64,000 nt of DNA from Leishmania infantum JPCM5 (lineage: Eukaryota > Euglenozoa > Kinetoplastea > Trypanosomatida > Trypanosomatidae), in assembly GCF_000002875.2 (NCBI RefSeq), contig NC_009411.2:744001-808000 (forward strand), in the 5' to 3' direction. The first letter of the stretch is position 1; each line of letters begins with the position of its first letter. A program made the translations under genes and the position numbers. Below the pieces are notes generated by a model, which saw nothing but the letters and a program-made list of their open reading frames with translations, made no database searches and had not been told where the DNA came from. Of this stretch, positions 39,130-50,027 are shown piece after piece.

Positions 39130-42100
39130 TCACAGGAGAGTGAAGAACTCCTTCGGCTCGTCGCCTTGCTCAACGTACAGCGCACGCACATCCGCAAGCA
39201 CCTCTGTTACCGCGTCAGCCCTCTCCGCCACGCCTGCAGCGTTGGCACTGTCGCCAGGGAAGATGATGCTGCAGTTAGTCCATTCACCAGCCTCCAGTGA
39301 CTCCACTGCCGCGGTCTGCACCGCCGGCTCGCTGGAGCTTAGCATGTGACGCACAAACGCGCCCACAACGTCGGCCGAGCTCTCCACTGCGTCGGCACCG
39401 CGCCACAGGTAAACGGTGGTGCCGATGCGCTGCTGGAAGCCAAGCGCGTAGCAGCGGTCTTCCTCGAGGTCGTCGAGGTCCGCAACAGCCACTTTCGTCC
39501 CCGCCGTAAACGGGTAGGCGTAGGCAAAGCTCTCCCCTTCCGCCATGCGCACGGCGACGTGCGCCTGCTCGTCGCCGTTGCGAGCGGCAGCGGCAGCGAG
39601 CGACAGGTCCGAGATGCCCTGCCGCGGAAGAGAAACGCCGGCAGGGCCCATGCTCGGCGTGAAAACCGCCGCCATAGCTGAAGAAGCAGCGGAAGGCAGA
39701 AATACGTCTTGGGGCTCGCTTGCCGCCGGTTCCGGCACTGAGCCGGCAGCGGCAGCTGGCAGACTGTCAGCACGGTTGCGGTACTGCGATGCAGAGGCGC
39801 CAGTTGATGAAGAGTACGCAGAGGCATTACTCGCAAGCCGATCACCCTCGCTCCCCCGTCGGAGCGAGCCGCCATTGCCAGAGGACGACACGCGCAGCTG
39901 TCGCGGCGTACGAGGTGTGTGCCGCCCGGTGCGGAACGAAGAGGACGCCGGCGCAGGAGGATTCACGGGTAGAAGAGGGTTCGGCAGCAGTGTCATGTGT
40001 CCAGTCGCGCTTGTCTGTTGGCCGCCTGAGACCCTTCCGCTGCTACTCGCGCCGACGCCCTTTGTAGCCCCTTCACGTGCGTGCCGCCGCACCCCTTCGC
40101 TGGCGTCCAGCCGATCCTCCTCGGCGGTATAGCAGCTCAGCATGGCGCCAAGTCGCGTGTTTGAGAGGAGAGCATCCCATTGCGACTGCCGCGCAAAGCG
40201 AATGCGCACCTGACTCGCGACGTGGAGCGACAGCAGCCGCTGCGCTACCTCCGCCGACACAGCCGCAGTTGGAACAGGGAACGGGGAAGAGGACCGCGGC
40301 CACGAAGCCGGTGATATAGCCGGCAGCAGTCGCACCTGCCGCATCGGGTTGAAGTGCACGGTCTTCCCGGCGTTGGTGACACTTGTGCGCGCCTCGCCGT
40401 GGTAAAAGCTGAAGCGCAGCACCTGCCGGCAGGCAGCGAGGGCACGTTCACTGTAGACTTTATTAAGACACTGCGATCCCATGACGACGCATCCCGTCAC
40501 GACATCGACGTCTTCGTCACCGCTGGGGTCAGCACCGGGGCCCACATCGGTGCCCCGAGAGAGCCGTGGCCGATGCTTGCCCTTCTGCTTCGATCGTCCG
40601 GCGTCGGCGCTGCTGGCTTCGCCTGCAGCTCGCGCACCAGGCGCGAAGAGAAACAGGTAGCCCAAACGCGGGTCTAGTGACAACGTGTTGGGAAGCGCCG
40701 GCGGCGCACCGCTCATGTCAGCCGCGCGCGTCAGGACATCGCTGCGCAGCTGCTGGTGTGCTTCCTTGTCACGAGGAGAGAGGAAGCCAAGTGTCCGCCC
40801 CTCAGCAGAGCACGGGGAGGGTGGAGACGGCGGCAAGGAAGAGCGGGACGCGACGGCGCCGGCGACGGTCGAGGGCGTTTCGCAGTCAAAGTACGCTGTC
40901 AGCTGGTAGGAGAAGGGCATCGGTGACGTCGACGTGTACGGGGCGTAGGCAAACACGCTGTTCAGCAGCGGCGTGGACAACTGCGCCTCCCACAGGCGCA
41001 GGTTCATGAAGAAGCCGAGGTTTGGATTGCACACGTTTCGGCGTGCCCGCACGAGCTCGTAGGCGCGGTCGTAGCACAGCCCCTGCTTCCACATGACGTA
41101 GGCGATAACAAACGTGCAGGAACGCGACACGCCCTGCTGACAGTGCACAAAGACTCGCCCCTGATGCCTCTCCACTGCGTCCTCGATGAAGGCGTTTACG
41201 ACGGCAAAGAGGGAGAAGATCGGCTCATCGGCGGCGTCGCTCAGGCTGAGCGTCAAGTACCGGAAGAGGTCTGGGTAGAAGCTATCGATGCACCAGCTGA
41301 CGGTGTTCACGATATGGGTGATGCCTTTGCGGAGGAGCTGCGCTCGATCCCGCGCTGCGTCCTCGCCGCCGACAAAGAGGTACGGCAAAACCTGCGTCAC
41401 CTCCGGCTGCGACGCCTTCAGCCGCTGCGCGCGTTCCTGCTGGTTGTACACTTCATTGCACTCAGCGTCGTCTTCGAACGGCGGTGCTAATGCTACCCTG
41501 TAGCGACTCGTCGAGACGTTCTCGGTGCCGGCGTTGTGGCGGCTGGCGATTTCGTCCCTGCCTTGACCGCCCCCGTCGGCGCGATGGTGCTGGTGCCGTG
41601 TGTGAAGATGACGCTCGGCAGGGCAACTCTCCAGCTGCGCATTGTCCTTTCGGTTACGCGGAACGGAAGGCAGGCCTGCCGCTCGAGCAGGGCCGCTAGT
41701 GTGCTGCAACGCCTTCTCTCTCTGCCCTTTCTCCTCTGCGTTGATGAGCGGCTGCAGTTTCGGCACCGCTGCCGCCTGAGGGGACAAAGTGGACGCATCT
41801 GTGCTGCCCTCCTCTGCAGAGGCGCTGCGGAGCGTCGAGCGTGCCTTGGCGGCGGCAGCGGCGGCTGGCGCCGCAGGGCGGAGTGAGTCGAGCGGGAGAC
41901 TGAAGACGGGAGTTTGTGTTGCAGATGTTGCAGAGGTCAGTGTGGCTGGGGGGGCGGACGAGGCATCTGGCGGAATCGTGCTGTCAACGCGGCAATCGCC
42001 GCTCGGCGTGCCTGACGCGAGCGTCGGCAGCAGCAGCGGTGGCGGTTTGGGTGACGCTGAGTGCGTTGTCCAGGAGTGTCGAAGCGGTCTGCCCATACGG

Positions 42101-44304
42101 GAAGTCGTTGAGCCAGTTGCGGTGGGGTGTGCTGAGCCTGCGGGCCCCGTGGCTGCGGTACCAGCCGGTGCTGCCCGCTGCACATTGAGGGGCTGGGGCC
42201 CCTGTAGCCAGCTGGAGATGTTCAACGAGGGAATCGGCGGCATGATGCCAGAGGCAGCAGCGGCGCCGGCGGCCGCGCCGTCGCCATGTGTGTTGCGGCG
42301 CGGTGGATGGAACGACGAAAGCGGGTCAGAGCACCAGTTGCCCGCTCCGAACAGGGCTGCACTCGTGCTTGGCCCGCCTGCAGCCGCTCCGGATGCGCTA
42401 CCGGGCACAGAGTAATGCGCCGAGTTCAGCGGGCTGGCCACGTCGCCCGTGTGCATCCACCGCGGCGTGCCGACACGGACCCCGTTCAGGACGCGGTAGA
42501 TGGCGTTCAGGCTGTACAGCTCCGCAGGATTGGAGGACACCGCCGTGCTGGTCACGTGGTCGCTGACGCCACCAAATGCCCCTGTGTGACAACCGGTGCT
42601 GACCGGCGACGTGGTGTAGAGGGTGGCGGTGCTGCTTCGCTTGTCGAAGCGCATCACGGGCACGGCGACCGAGGAGGGGCGTGTGATGGCAAGGAGCTCC
42701 CGCCGCAGTTCCCTTGATGCCCTCAGAGTGGAGATCAGATACTGTAGAGACGAGTTTGAGGTGCCGAAACCGCTGTTGGAGTCGCTCACATCCCTGCCCA
42801 TTCTGTTGCCCGTTATCACTGCCGAGGCAGCGCCGCCGCCGCTCACATTCGACGACGCCTTGGAGCTTCTGCGCAGATTCCTTCCAGCAGCATTCACGTT
42901 GCTGCCGTTGTCGTGACACCCAGAGGTGACGTCGAGGGTGGGGTGCATGCTGTAGGCACGGATCACGGCCTCTACCTTGGCCGCGTGTAAGTTGTAGAAC
43001 AGTCTTCGATCGAACTCGGCGCAGTCGAGAAAGAGTTTTTCAATGGCGCGGGCCGTGAACAACCCGGCCGCCGCCGCCATGGCGTCTGCCTGCTTACCCG
43101 TGAGGAGGTGGACGCTGAAGTGAAAGCTAGTGGCGCGCGGCGTCGCCTGTGAGGACGTGGAGCGCGGGGACGCCTGCGGAAACCCTCCAGCGCCGCTCCC
43201 GTTCCCTGTGGCAGACGATGGTGCCGCTGCGGCAGCAGCGGCCGTAGTGCTGCGCGGGGTCGGGCGGTCACTTGTCGACCCGTTCGTTCGTGGCGTCGCG
43301 GAGGGTGAGTACCAGTAGCTGGCGCCGCTGCCGTGGCTGATGTTGGCGAGAGTCGGTCGCGTCATGTCACTCGAGAACGGTGTCGTGAGGCCGCGCGGGG
43401 TAAAGAGCTGCACCATGTCTCGCGGCCACTCAGTGTTCGTGTTGGCGCTCATCGCTGCGCTGGTTGCCACCGATCGCGCAGCACCGCTGGGGGTGGCGGC
43501 TGAAGGAGAGGAAGGTGGCGGGGTAGCTGATCGGGTGTTCGTAACGCTTACGAACGGTGTTGCTGGCGTCGTGCTGGTCGGCGGCGTCCTCAGCATTGTT
43601 GATCGCTGAACGATAACGAGAACGTATACCTCCGCCGCCTGGACCTCGGCGTGGCGCGTGAGATCGACGGGCTGCACGGACACCTCGCGGAACAGCCACG
43701 AGTGCGGTGATAGTGGCGTCTCAGCCGGCGCCGATTCGGGCAGCGCCCCTAAACGACTGCTCGCGGGGCGCTGGGGGAAGCTGTCGTCGTTCGCGTTCGG
43801 CAAGGAGCGATCTGCTGCTATCGCAGCAGCAGTGGCTGCTTCACCGCTGTCCGCCACCTCATTCGGGTCGCTGTGACGAGAGCCATGAAGCTCGCGCGGA
43901 CTCTGCAGTAAGTCTTGAGTTGGTCCACTGCGGTTTGTCGTCATGGTGTCGGCCAAAGATGGGATGGAGGCGCCTGCTGACTGTTTGCCCCACCCTTGAT
44001 CGGATATCGCCTTCGGTGCACCACCGCTTGGCGCCGGTGAAGTCGTTGCTTCGTAGGAACCAAGGCGATGGCGGGTGCCCCTTCGGTCTAGCACGCAGCG
44101 CAGCGCATGAAGCGATGTGTCGCACTCGGCGTACTGCCGCTCCATCTCCGCTATTATCTCCTTGCGAAACAGCGCACTAGCGCCACTGCCAGCAGAGTTA
44201 CCGGCATCGTTGGGGAGCGTGTCGAAGAGCGATGGGGCGCGCGCCAACGCCTCGAGATCCTCGAGGGAGAAGGGGGCGGCCGCAGTAGACACACGGTTGC
44301 CCAT
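39130..44304 (-). CDS. Very large dual-specificity phosphatase with gelsolin-like C-terminus (1724 aa)
   Basis: Protein phosphatase of the DSP/MKP type. The catalytic domain spans about residues 960-1105: it opens with TQVLPYLFVGGEDAARDR, carries the general-acid region LSLSDAADEPIF, and has the signature VHCQQGVSRS with nucleophile Cys1055 and its Arg. Towards the C-terminus (about 1600-1710), RCYALGFQQRIGTTVYLWRG resembles a gelsolin repeat. Plant MAP-kinase phosphatase MKP1 has the same DSP-plus-gelsolin order, so regulation of a MAP kinase is a reasonable but unproven inference. The N-terminus MGNRVST fits the N-myristoylation consensus (Gly2, Ser6), suggesting membrane attachment. Residues about 200-950 and parts of 1250-1600 are Ser/Ala/Thr/Pro-rich and probably disordered. 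The ATG at 44304 is supported by this acylation motif and a plausible splice acceptor near 44524. Confidence 0.9.
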   Translation of the reverse strand: MGNRVSTAAAPFSLEDLEALARAPSLFDTLPNDAGNSAGSGASALFRKEIIAEMERQYAECDTSLHALRCVLDRRGTRHRLGSYEATTSPAPSGGAPKAISDQGWGKQSAGASIPSLADTMTTNRSGPTQDLLQSPRELHGSRHSDPNEVADSGEAATAAAIAADRSLPNANDDSFPQRPASSRLGALPESAPAETPLSPHSWLFREVSVQPVDLTRHAEVQAAEVYVLVIVQRSTMLRTPPTSTTPATPFVSVTNTRSATPPPSSPSAATPSGAARSVATSAAMSANTNTEWPRDMVQLFTPRGLTTPFSSDMTRPTLANISHGSGASYWYSPSATPRTNGSTSDRPTPRSTTAAAAAAAPSSATGNGSGAGGFPQASPRSTSSQATPRATSFHFSVHLLTGKQADAMAAAAGLFTARAIEKLFLDCAEFDRRLFYNLHAAKVEAVIRAYSMHPTLDVTSGCHDNGSNVNAAGRNLRRSSKASSNVSGGGAASAVITGNRMGRDVSDSNSGFGTSNSSLQYLISTLRASRELRRELLAITRPSSVAVPVMRFDKRSSTATLYTTSPVSTGCHTGAFGGVSDHVTSTAVSSNPAELYSLNAIYRVLNGVRVGTPRWMHTGDVASPLNSAHYSVPGSASGAAAGGPSTSAALFGAGNWCSDPLSSFHPPRRNTHGDGAAAGAAAASGIMPPIPSLNISSWLQGPQPLNVQRAAPAGTAATGPAGSAHPTATGSTTSRMGRPLRHSWTTHSASPKPPPLLLPTLASGTPSGDCRVDSTIPPDASSAPPATLTSATSATQTPVFSLPLDSLRPAAPAAAAAAKARSTLRSASAEEGSTDASTLSPQAAAVPKLQPLINAEEKGQREKALQHTSGPARAAGLPSVPRNRKDNAQLESCPAERHLHTRHQHHRADGGGQGRDEIASRHNAGTENVSTSRYRVALAPPFEDDAECNEVYNQQERAQRLKASQPEVTQVLPYLFVGGEDAARDRAQLLRKGITHIVNTVSWCIDSFYPDLFRYLTLSLSDAADEPIFSLFAVVNAFIEDAVERHQGRVFVHCQQGVSRSCTFVIAYVMWKQGLCYDRAYELVRARRNVCNPNLGFFMNLRLWEAQLSTPLLNSVFAYAPYTSTSPMPFSYQLTAYFDCETPSTVAGAVASRSSLPPSPPSPCSAEGRTLGFLSPRDKEAHQQLRSDVLTRAADMSGAPPALPNTLSLDPRLGYLFLFAPGARAAGEASSADAGRSKQKGKHRPRLSRGTDVGPGADPSGDEDVDVVTGCVVMGSQCLNKVYSERALAACRQVLRFSFYHGEARTSVTNAGKTVHFNPMRQVRLLPAISPASWPRSSSPFPVPTAAVSAEVAQRLLSLHVASQVRIRFARQSQWDALLSNTRLGAMLSCYTAEEDRLDASEGVRRHAREGATKGVGASSSGRVSGGQQTSATGHMTLLPNPLLPVNPPAPASSSFRTGRHTPRTPRQLRVSSSGNGGSLRRGSEGDRLASNASAYSSSTGASASQYRNRADSLPAAAAGSVPEPAASEPQDVFLPSAASSAMAAVFTPSMGPAGVSLPRQGISDLSLAAAAARNGDEQAHVAVRMAEGESFAYAYPFTAGTKVAVADLDDLEEDRCYALGFQQRIGTTVYLWRGADAVESSADVVGAFVRHMLSSSEPAVQTAAVESLEAGEWTNCSIIFPGDSANAAGVAERADAVTEVLADVRALYVEQGDEPKEFFTLL

Positions 44305-46471
44305 CTTTCGCTGCCGCTTCCTCTAAAGGCGGCTGTTGCTGACCTCCGATGAGCTTCTTGCCGACGGTACTTCGTTCCGCGCTGTGTCTCTCCCCCCAGC
44401 AACGTCGATCGACGCTCGTCGAAGTGTTCGCAGCACACACACACACAAGCAAAGAAATATATAAAGTGAGAGAGTGCCGCCAAGAGTAGAGAGCGCAAAA
44501 TATGGCGAGAGGCCGACGACGGCCTCCCAATTGGGCACACACGCACACACCAAGAGAAAGGAGAAGGAGGAGGAGGGCGGTCAACCACAGCAACGAGAAG
44601 AAAGACGGCGTGAGTGCCGTAATCGCCGACGGAGACCGGCAGCGAGGTAAAAGAAGAAGCGGGACAGTGAAAGGCAGAAATGAAGACCAAGGCAGAGCAG
44701 CAACACGGATGGGGGAAGATTGGGAGGAAAGCGAGAAGGGCGGGTGAGCCTCGAACACCAAGGGATAATACAAGACGAAGCACACAACACACAACATACA
44801 GCAGCAAAGAGCGACCTCCTTTCGTTTTTGTGTTTTCTCGTCCCTGCGCCTACTCACCTCTCCGCTCCCTCGCTCGTCCCCTTCGCATTCACCCGCACAC
44901 ACAAAGCAGAACGTGTGCGCCTACGGAGGGGGAGGGGTGAGCGAGCACACACACACACGTGCACACGCCTGATATCGTTTTGCGGTCCTCCCTGTTGTTC
45001 GGTGCTGTTCGTTCAGCAGTTGCTGTCGTTGGTGTGTTGTTTTGCTTATGGCCCTCTTATCGCCTGTCAGATTCAGGCATACAAGCGCCAAAGGTGGGAG
45101 GGAGGGAGGGGTGGTGTGCACCCGTGGGTAAGAGGGAGGGAGGAAGAAAGGGCACAGAAATGAAAAGGTATGCACGAGCGTATGGTGTGCGCGAGTGCAT
45201 GTATATGTGGGTGTGCGCAACCTGTCACGATGCGCAAGAGCAGAGGAGAGCAGCGTAGAGAGACAGAGAAATGTTGTCCAAAGAGAAAGACGCCAGAAAA
45301 GATAGGCGAAGCGGAAGGAAAGAGTGGAGATGGTTGATGCGCCGCACACGCACAAGCTTGTCTTTATACGCAGTCACTGCGGGCAGTGCTGATCCCTGAA
45401 CGCCACACGAATCACTGCGCACAAGCGCGGACGTCTGCAGCTGTTTGGGCTGTGTATATGCATGTAGGTCGCTTCTGCGGGCTGGGGATTGATGGATGGA
45501 TGACAGCCACCCAGCTCTCAGGCGGGAGAGGAAGGGGGTGGGGGAGGGGGGGGCATCGATCGCATGCATGCATGCAAATATACGCACTACGCGGAAAAGC
45601 AACAGGCCTCATTGCGGATCGACCACTTTGAAGATGCTGCGGTGATGTTGACTGTGTTCGTTGTTCCTTCACGTTTGCCTCTTTTCTTGTTGCAAGTCAT
45701 CATCGAGGAAAGAAAGGGAGCCGGTCACGACACCAACGTCATGTCAGGGCAGCGGCACACGCACACAAGCACGCAACGAGAGAGCACGAGGCACAGCAGC
45801 CAAAAATGTACATATGCATATATATATATATAAGAATCGGCCGGGCCATGAAAAAGGAGCGGGGAAAAGGTGCCCATGCTCTGCTGCCGCCTGTGCGCGC
45901 ATGCTTGTGAGCCGCCGCATCCGACACACAGGCAAATGAAGGAGAGCACATGTACATATGTAAATAGACGGGAAAGCGCGCATCCGTCCCCCGCATGCGA
46001 GCACGCGCACGCGGAGAAGCGACCCGCTCCAGAACAGGCGTACAGCACAACAACGAAAACGAGAAGGGAGGGTCTTCTATTTTACATGAAGCACACACAT
46101 GAAAATGTGCGCGCGCGTCGGTGGTAAGAGCACTCAGGAGGCCGAGGGAAAAAGAGAAGGGCACACGCACCGGCAGAGACGGAGCGAGAAGCGCAACAAG
46201 AGAGGAAGCCGTTTGATTGATGCTATTCGATTTTTTGTGTGTGTCTGTCGTGTATGGGGAGTGAACGGTGGACATGTGCGTACGGAGAGGCCGTCACGCA
46301 CGTTCGTGGGCGGGCGCGTATGCGTGAACATGCGCAGATGCTTGGCCCTCCTCCTCCCCCTCCGTCGCATACACACACACACACACGCACACACCTGCAC
46401 ACACTGACACCCAGATGCGTTCCTTCACCGCAGCACCTCTGTCTCCGCTTTCGTGCGTGTTCTCCGAATCA
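44305..46471. other. 2.2-kb intergenic region between the PFR-family gene and the phosphatase gene
   Basis: No gene seen; minus-strand frames here are polypyrimidine translations. It includes GCATGCATGCATGC near 45562-45575, a (TA)n run near 45818-45831 and CA/CG runs near 44943 and 46371-46395. The right part is the 3' UTR of the PFR-family gene and the left part is the 5' flank of the phosphatase. Confidence 0.6.
44524..44576 (-). promoter_or_regulatory. Candidate trans-splice acceptor of the phosphatase gene
   Basis: The coding strand reads CCCTCCTCCTCCTTCTCCTT at about 44557-44576, and the first AG after it is near 44524. Splicing there would leave a 5' UTR of about 220 nt before the ATG at 44304, a normal length for Leishmania. 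This is pattern-based only. Confidence 0.4.
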
Positions 46472-48811
46472 TCACGGTTCTTCGGGTGCCTCGCGCACCG
46501 ACTGAACGTAGTTGATCGGGAACAGTCCTGTACGCTGGTTACACACGCCTTTAAACCAACCCTCCTCCGGGGCGCGGCTGATGCATACGATTTGTTGCCC
46601 GGCCTCAAAGGTCAGCTCATCTGGCGCGCGGGCGCGGTAGTCGAAGAGCGCCTGGAACGTCGTCCCTTCCATGTGCGTCGGCGGTGGCGCAGGGGCAGCA
46701 GATACGACCGCGGCGGCATTAGCGGCGCTCGTGTGGATGACGGAGCCGTTGCTGTTCACCACGTGCGTCGTCGAATATGCTACCTGCCGCGAAGTGTGAG
46801 GCGAGGCGGTCGCACCGCTTGCCGTGCCCTTCGAGGGCAACGATGTGTTTGTACCACTGGCGCCGCCAGAGCGCGTACCGTCCTGCTGAATCATCGCGTG
46901 CACTCGCTCAACGAAGCCCAGCGGCGATGACTTGACTAGTGATGTGCCTGTGGCAGTCGGCTTGATACCCGCAGCACTGCCAGCGTGTTGCACCGACCCG
47001 CGCGTCCTTGAGGACTTCATGTCGTCAACATTCCTCACATTGCACAGCCGCTGCTGGCGTCGATGCTGGTTGCGCGTCGACATCTTCTGCGTCTCTATAT
47101 CGCCCCGCAGCTTCTCGATCGCGGCCGTCTCGCGCACAACCGTCGCTGCACTGTCGCTCTCCGAGTTGATGAGGGTGCGGTAGTCTAGCATGGTGCTCCA
47201 GCGACTGAGGTTCATCTTCTCTACAATAATGCGAGGGTGCACGTACGCGATGCCAGCAAAGTCGAGAGATCTCAAGGTCGGCGTGACGGCCCGCTCTGCC
47301 CGCTCTAGCTTGTGCCGGATGCGCATCACTTCTTCCGCCACCTCGTGCCGCTGCAGCGCCAGCCGCTGGTCCGCCTCCACATACTCCTTCGCGTGCGGGT
47401 CCAGTGTGTCGGAGAGGATCTCACGGTGCATACTGTTCGCCCGCATTTCCTCGTCCATCTGCTTTAGCCGTCGCTCCTTGCGGTAGAGGTAGCGGCTGGC
47501 GGCGATGTAGTAGTCAGAGAAGCGCTTGAAATGGTGCTGCTGCACGAGCCGCAGCATCTCCCCGAGTGCGTTCTGTTGCTTGTCATACTTGGCAGCAATG
47601 CTGTCGCAGCCGTCCAGCGCAAAGTCGTTGAGCGACGTCGCGAGGTCACGCGCGGCGGCGGCATTGTCGATTGTGTCCTGCAGCTTCTGCGCATGCTCCG
47701 CGGCGGCCTGCAGGAAGCTCTCGTGCCCGCTCCGCCGCCCCGCCTCGCGCTCCTCCATCTCGAGCCGCCGCTCCACCTCCTTGTGCCGCTGCTGCGCCAG
47801 CGTCGCCAGCTCACTCGAGCATGTCTGCAGATCCTGAAAGAGGGTGAAGATGCGGTTCCACACGCTTTGCTGCTTCTCCTTGTTCTGCTGCAGGAACTCG
47901 TCGGATTCGGCGCGGTCGGCCTCGTAGCGCTTGCGCTGCTGCGCGTCATCGGAGTTGTAGTTGGCCATCTGCTCCTGTATTTTGAGCATGTCCTCCTCGC
48001 AGGCTTCGATTTGGCGGTGCTTCGCCTCGATTACGGCGGTGATATCGCGATCCACCATGCGGAACACTGCCCAGCGCCGCCGACGTTCGCTGTTGCGCGA
48101 CTCGGCGTAGTAGTTGGAGATGGCCGGGTACTGATCCGTGATGAGGCGCAAAATGTGCTCGTACACGTCCAGCTGGCGCTTCGAGATGTCCTCGGCAAGG
48201 CCCATCTCGCCATTCGCAATGCTTGCCTCCAGCAGCTGCTCGCACTGATCGATATCTGGCGAGAGCTCCTCAATCGTGTTCTGAAACACTGTCAGGTCGC
48301 CAAAGACGCCACGCGTATTGCCGTCGTCGATGAGCTTCGTCTGCAGCGCGTTGGTGATGAAGACGAGGTCACGTGGCTCGAAGACGACGGACTTCAGCTC
48401 CGCCTCGCACTCCTCGATGAAGCGGCGCTGCTTTGGGGTGATGAAGGAGTGCGACTTGGTCTGCTGCAACGTCGACACGAGCTGAATCACCGCCGGCAGC
48501 TCTGCATGCTGATCCCCGTCCAGCTCAATGTTGCGGCGTACAAGCCGGCGCTCCGCGATGTGCAGGTTGCAGTGCTCAATGACAGCCTTACTGTTCCAGA
48601 AGGCGCCTTTCGGCGCCGTCACGTGCTGCTGCAGCTCCGATAACTGCTGTTCGCATCGCTCGTACTGGAAGTCCAGCTGTGAGATGCTCTGATCGAGCCA
48701 TGACTGAAACGTGCGGAGGAACTGGTCGCTGCTCACGATAGCCTGCAGCTTCGACTCTTCCTCGAGGTAGACACGCTTGTTGCGCTCGAAGAGCGACACG
48801 GTGGCAGTCAT
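46472..48811 (-). CDS. PFR5: Paraflagellar rod family protein with C-terminal SH3 domain, PFR5-like (779 aa)
   Basis: Residues about 1-540 are mostly helical and read like the paraflagellar-rod protein family: Gln/Glu/Arg-rich with short motifs such as KQRRFIEECEAEL, VWNRIFTLFQDLQTCSSEL and HFKRFSDYYIAASRYLYRKE. Residues about 590-715 are a Ser/Thr/Ala-rich linker. The C-terminus (about 719-772) is a clear SH3 domain: ALFDY, the acidic ELTFEAG turn, GWFKG, and GLFPINYV. Paraflagellar rod proteins build the lattice beside the axoneme that kinetoplastids need for motility; the SH3 domain should bind a Pro-rich partner. From memory, T. brucei PFR5 is an SH3-bearing rod protein lying between NUP-1 and TRYS on chromosome 2, which fits this location. 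The family is clear; the specific name is moderately certain. Confidence 0.85.
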   Translation of the reverse strand: MTATVSLFERNKRVYLEEESKLQAIVSSDQFLRTFQSWLDQSISQLDFQYERCEQQLSELQQHVTAPKGAFWNSKAVIEHCNLHIAERRLVRRNIELDGDQHAELPAVIQLVSTLQQTKSHSFITPKQRRFIEECEAELKSVVFEPRDLVFITNALQTKLIDDGNTRGVFGDLTVFQNTIEELSPDIDQCEQLLEASIANGEMGLAEDISKRQLDVYEHILRLITDQYPAISNYYAESRNSERRRRWAVFRMVDRDITAVIEAKHRQIEACEEDMLKIQEQMANYNSDDAQQRKRYEADRAESDEFLQQNKEKQQSVWNRIFTLFQDLQTCSSELATLAQQRHKEVERRLEMEEREAGRRSGHESFLQAAAEHAQKLQDTIDNAAAARDLATSLNDFALDGCDSIAAKYDKQQNALGEMLRLVQQHHFKRFSDYYIAASRYLYRKERRLKQMDEEMRANSMHREILSDTLDPHAKEYVEADQRLALQRHEVAEEVMRIRHKLERAERAVTPTLRSLDFAGIAYVHPRIIVEKMNLSRWSTMLDYRTLINSESDSAATVVRETAAIEKLRGDIETQKMSTRNQHRRQQRLCNVRNVDDMKSSRTRGSVQHAGSAAGIKPTATGTSLVKSSPLGFVERVHAMIQQDGTRSGGASGTNTSLPSKGTASGATASPHTSRQVAYSTTHVVNSNGSVIHTSAANAAAVVSAAPAPPPTHMEGTTFQALFDYRARAPDELTFEAGQQIVCISRAPEEGWFKGVCNQRTGLFPINYVQSVREAPEEP

Positions 48812-50027
48812 CTTCTCCTCTCAGCAGTGCGTAAACGGACTTGGGCGCGCGTCTGCCTCTCTGCCTGTGTTAGTGAGTGAGTGTGTGTGTGTGCGCGCGC
48901 TGCCGTCGCTGCGCGGATCTGCCGTGATAGTGCACTGGAGAAAGCAGCGACGCACGGCGTTGTTGTCGCGTCGGGCGTGTGAGGATGGAAACGTCTGTCG
49001 GAGAGTTGGGCCGGGCTTGTCCTGTGCCTACGTGTATCTGCTTTGCGAATGGGGCGGCTGAGGCGAGTCTGCGATAGTTTGTGCGGAGGCGGCCTTGTCC
49101 TTGTCCAGCTTAGCTTCCCCGCGTATTTGTGTGGAGAGGGGGTGTCGGTAGAAAACGGCAGGAGGGAAGGGAAGAGGTAACGAATTGGCACCATCGGAGG
49201 AGCCGAAAAGATGTGCAGGGCGGCTCAAACAACGTTGCCGTGCATTGCATACGTAGTGGAACATGTCTCGCGTTTTTTGTAGGTGCGAGCGTGCACGCGT
49301 GCGCAACCGAACACGGAGCAGCGAAGGGATGAGTGCCGGGACCAAGCACCGCAGAGCGCCAGAAGAGGGAGAGAAAGAGACGAGAAACGGGCCGGGCTGT
49401 CGCATCATCAGCCTGTCAGTCGTGCTGCTCACGTGTCTCTCTTTCGATGGCTTTCGAGCCGCCTCGATTAGCGCATCAATGCAGCTCTGCTCCGCGATCC
49501 GCCGTTGGTGTCTCCTGCAATGCTCGAGGCTGAAGAGTAGAGAGCGGCTCTCCGCTCCTCCAAGTGCCACCACGCCAGCCTCCTCTCCAAGTGTCGCGCT
49601 CACGTCGCTGCAGAGAGCTCGCAGATGTAATGGTAGTGGCCCATGTACATGCATGCACACGTGCTCGGCATGCACATGCGTGTTTGTTTGTGTGTGTGCG
49701 TGTGTGTGTTTCGGTGCGCATCTACGGAAACACATCAAGAACAAACTGAAGAAAAGAGAAGCGCTGTCGTACTCTCCGCGCGCACGGCAACCTCTACTCT
49801 GCTGAGTAACAGGTAAGCGTGCGTCATTGTACGCGTGCTGAGTTCCATCTACCCCTTGATGCTGTCCCCTTTACATATGCCTGCGCAGACATTCAAGGGA
49901 GGGAAAACGCCACCGAAAAGAAAAGTGCCGTGAACGTGCCTGCGAGGTCTGCGTGTACGATGCCCATATGCCGCGTCTCCGCCAGCGACACGCACACACA
50001 GAAAGAGAAATCGCAAACATGGAAGCC
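48812..50027. other. Intergenic region between the 864-aa protein gene and the PFR-family gene
   Basis: No gene seen. The coding strand has a pyrimidine tract at about 49163-49182 (CTCTTCCCTTCCCTCCTGCC), with downstream AGs around 49115, a candidate splice acceptor giving a 5' UTR near 300 nt for the PFR-family gene. A (TG)n-rich run lies at about 49679-49711. Confidence 0.55.
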
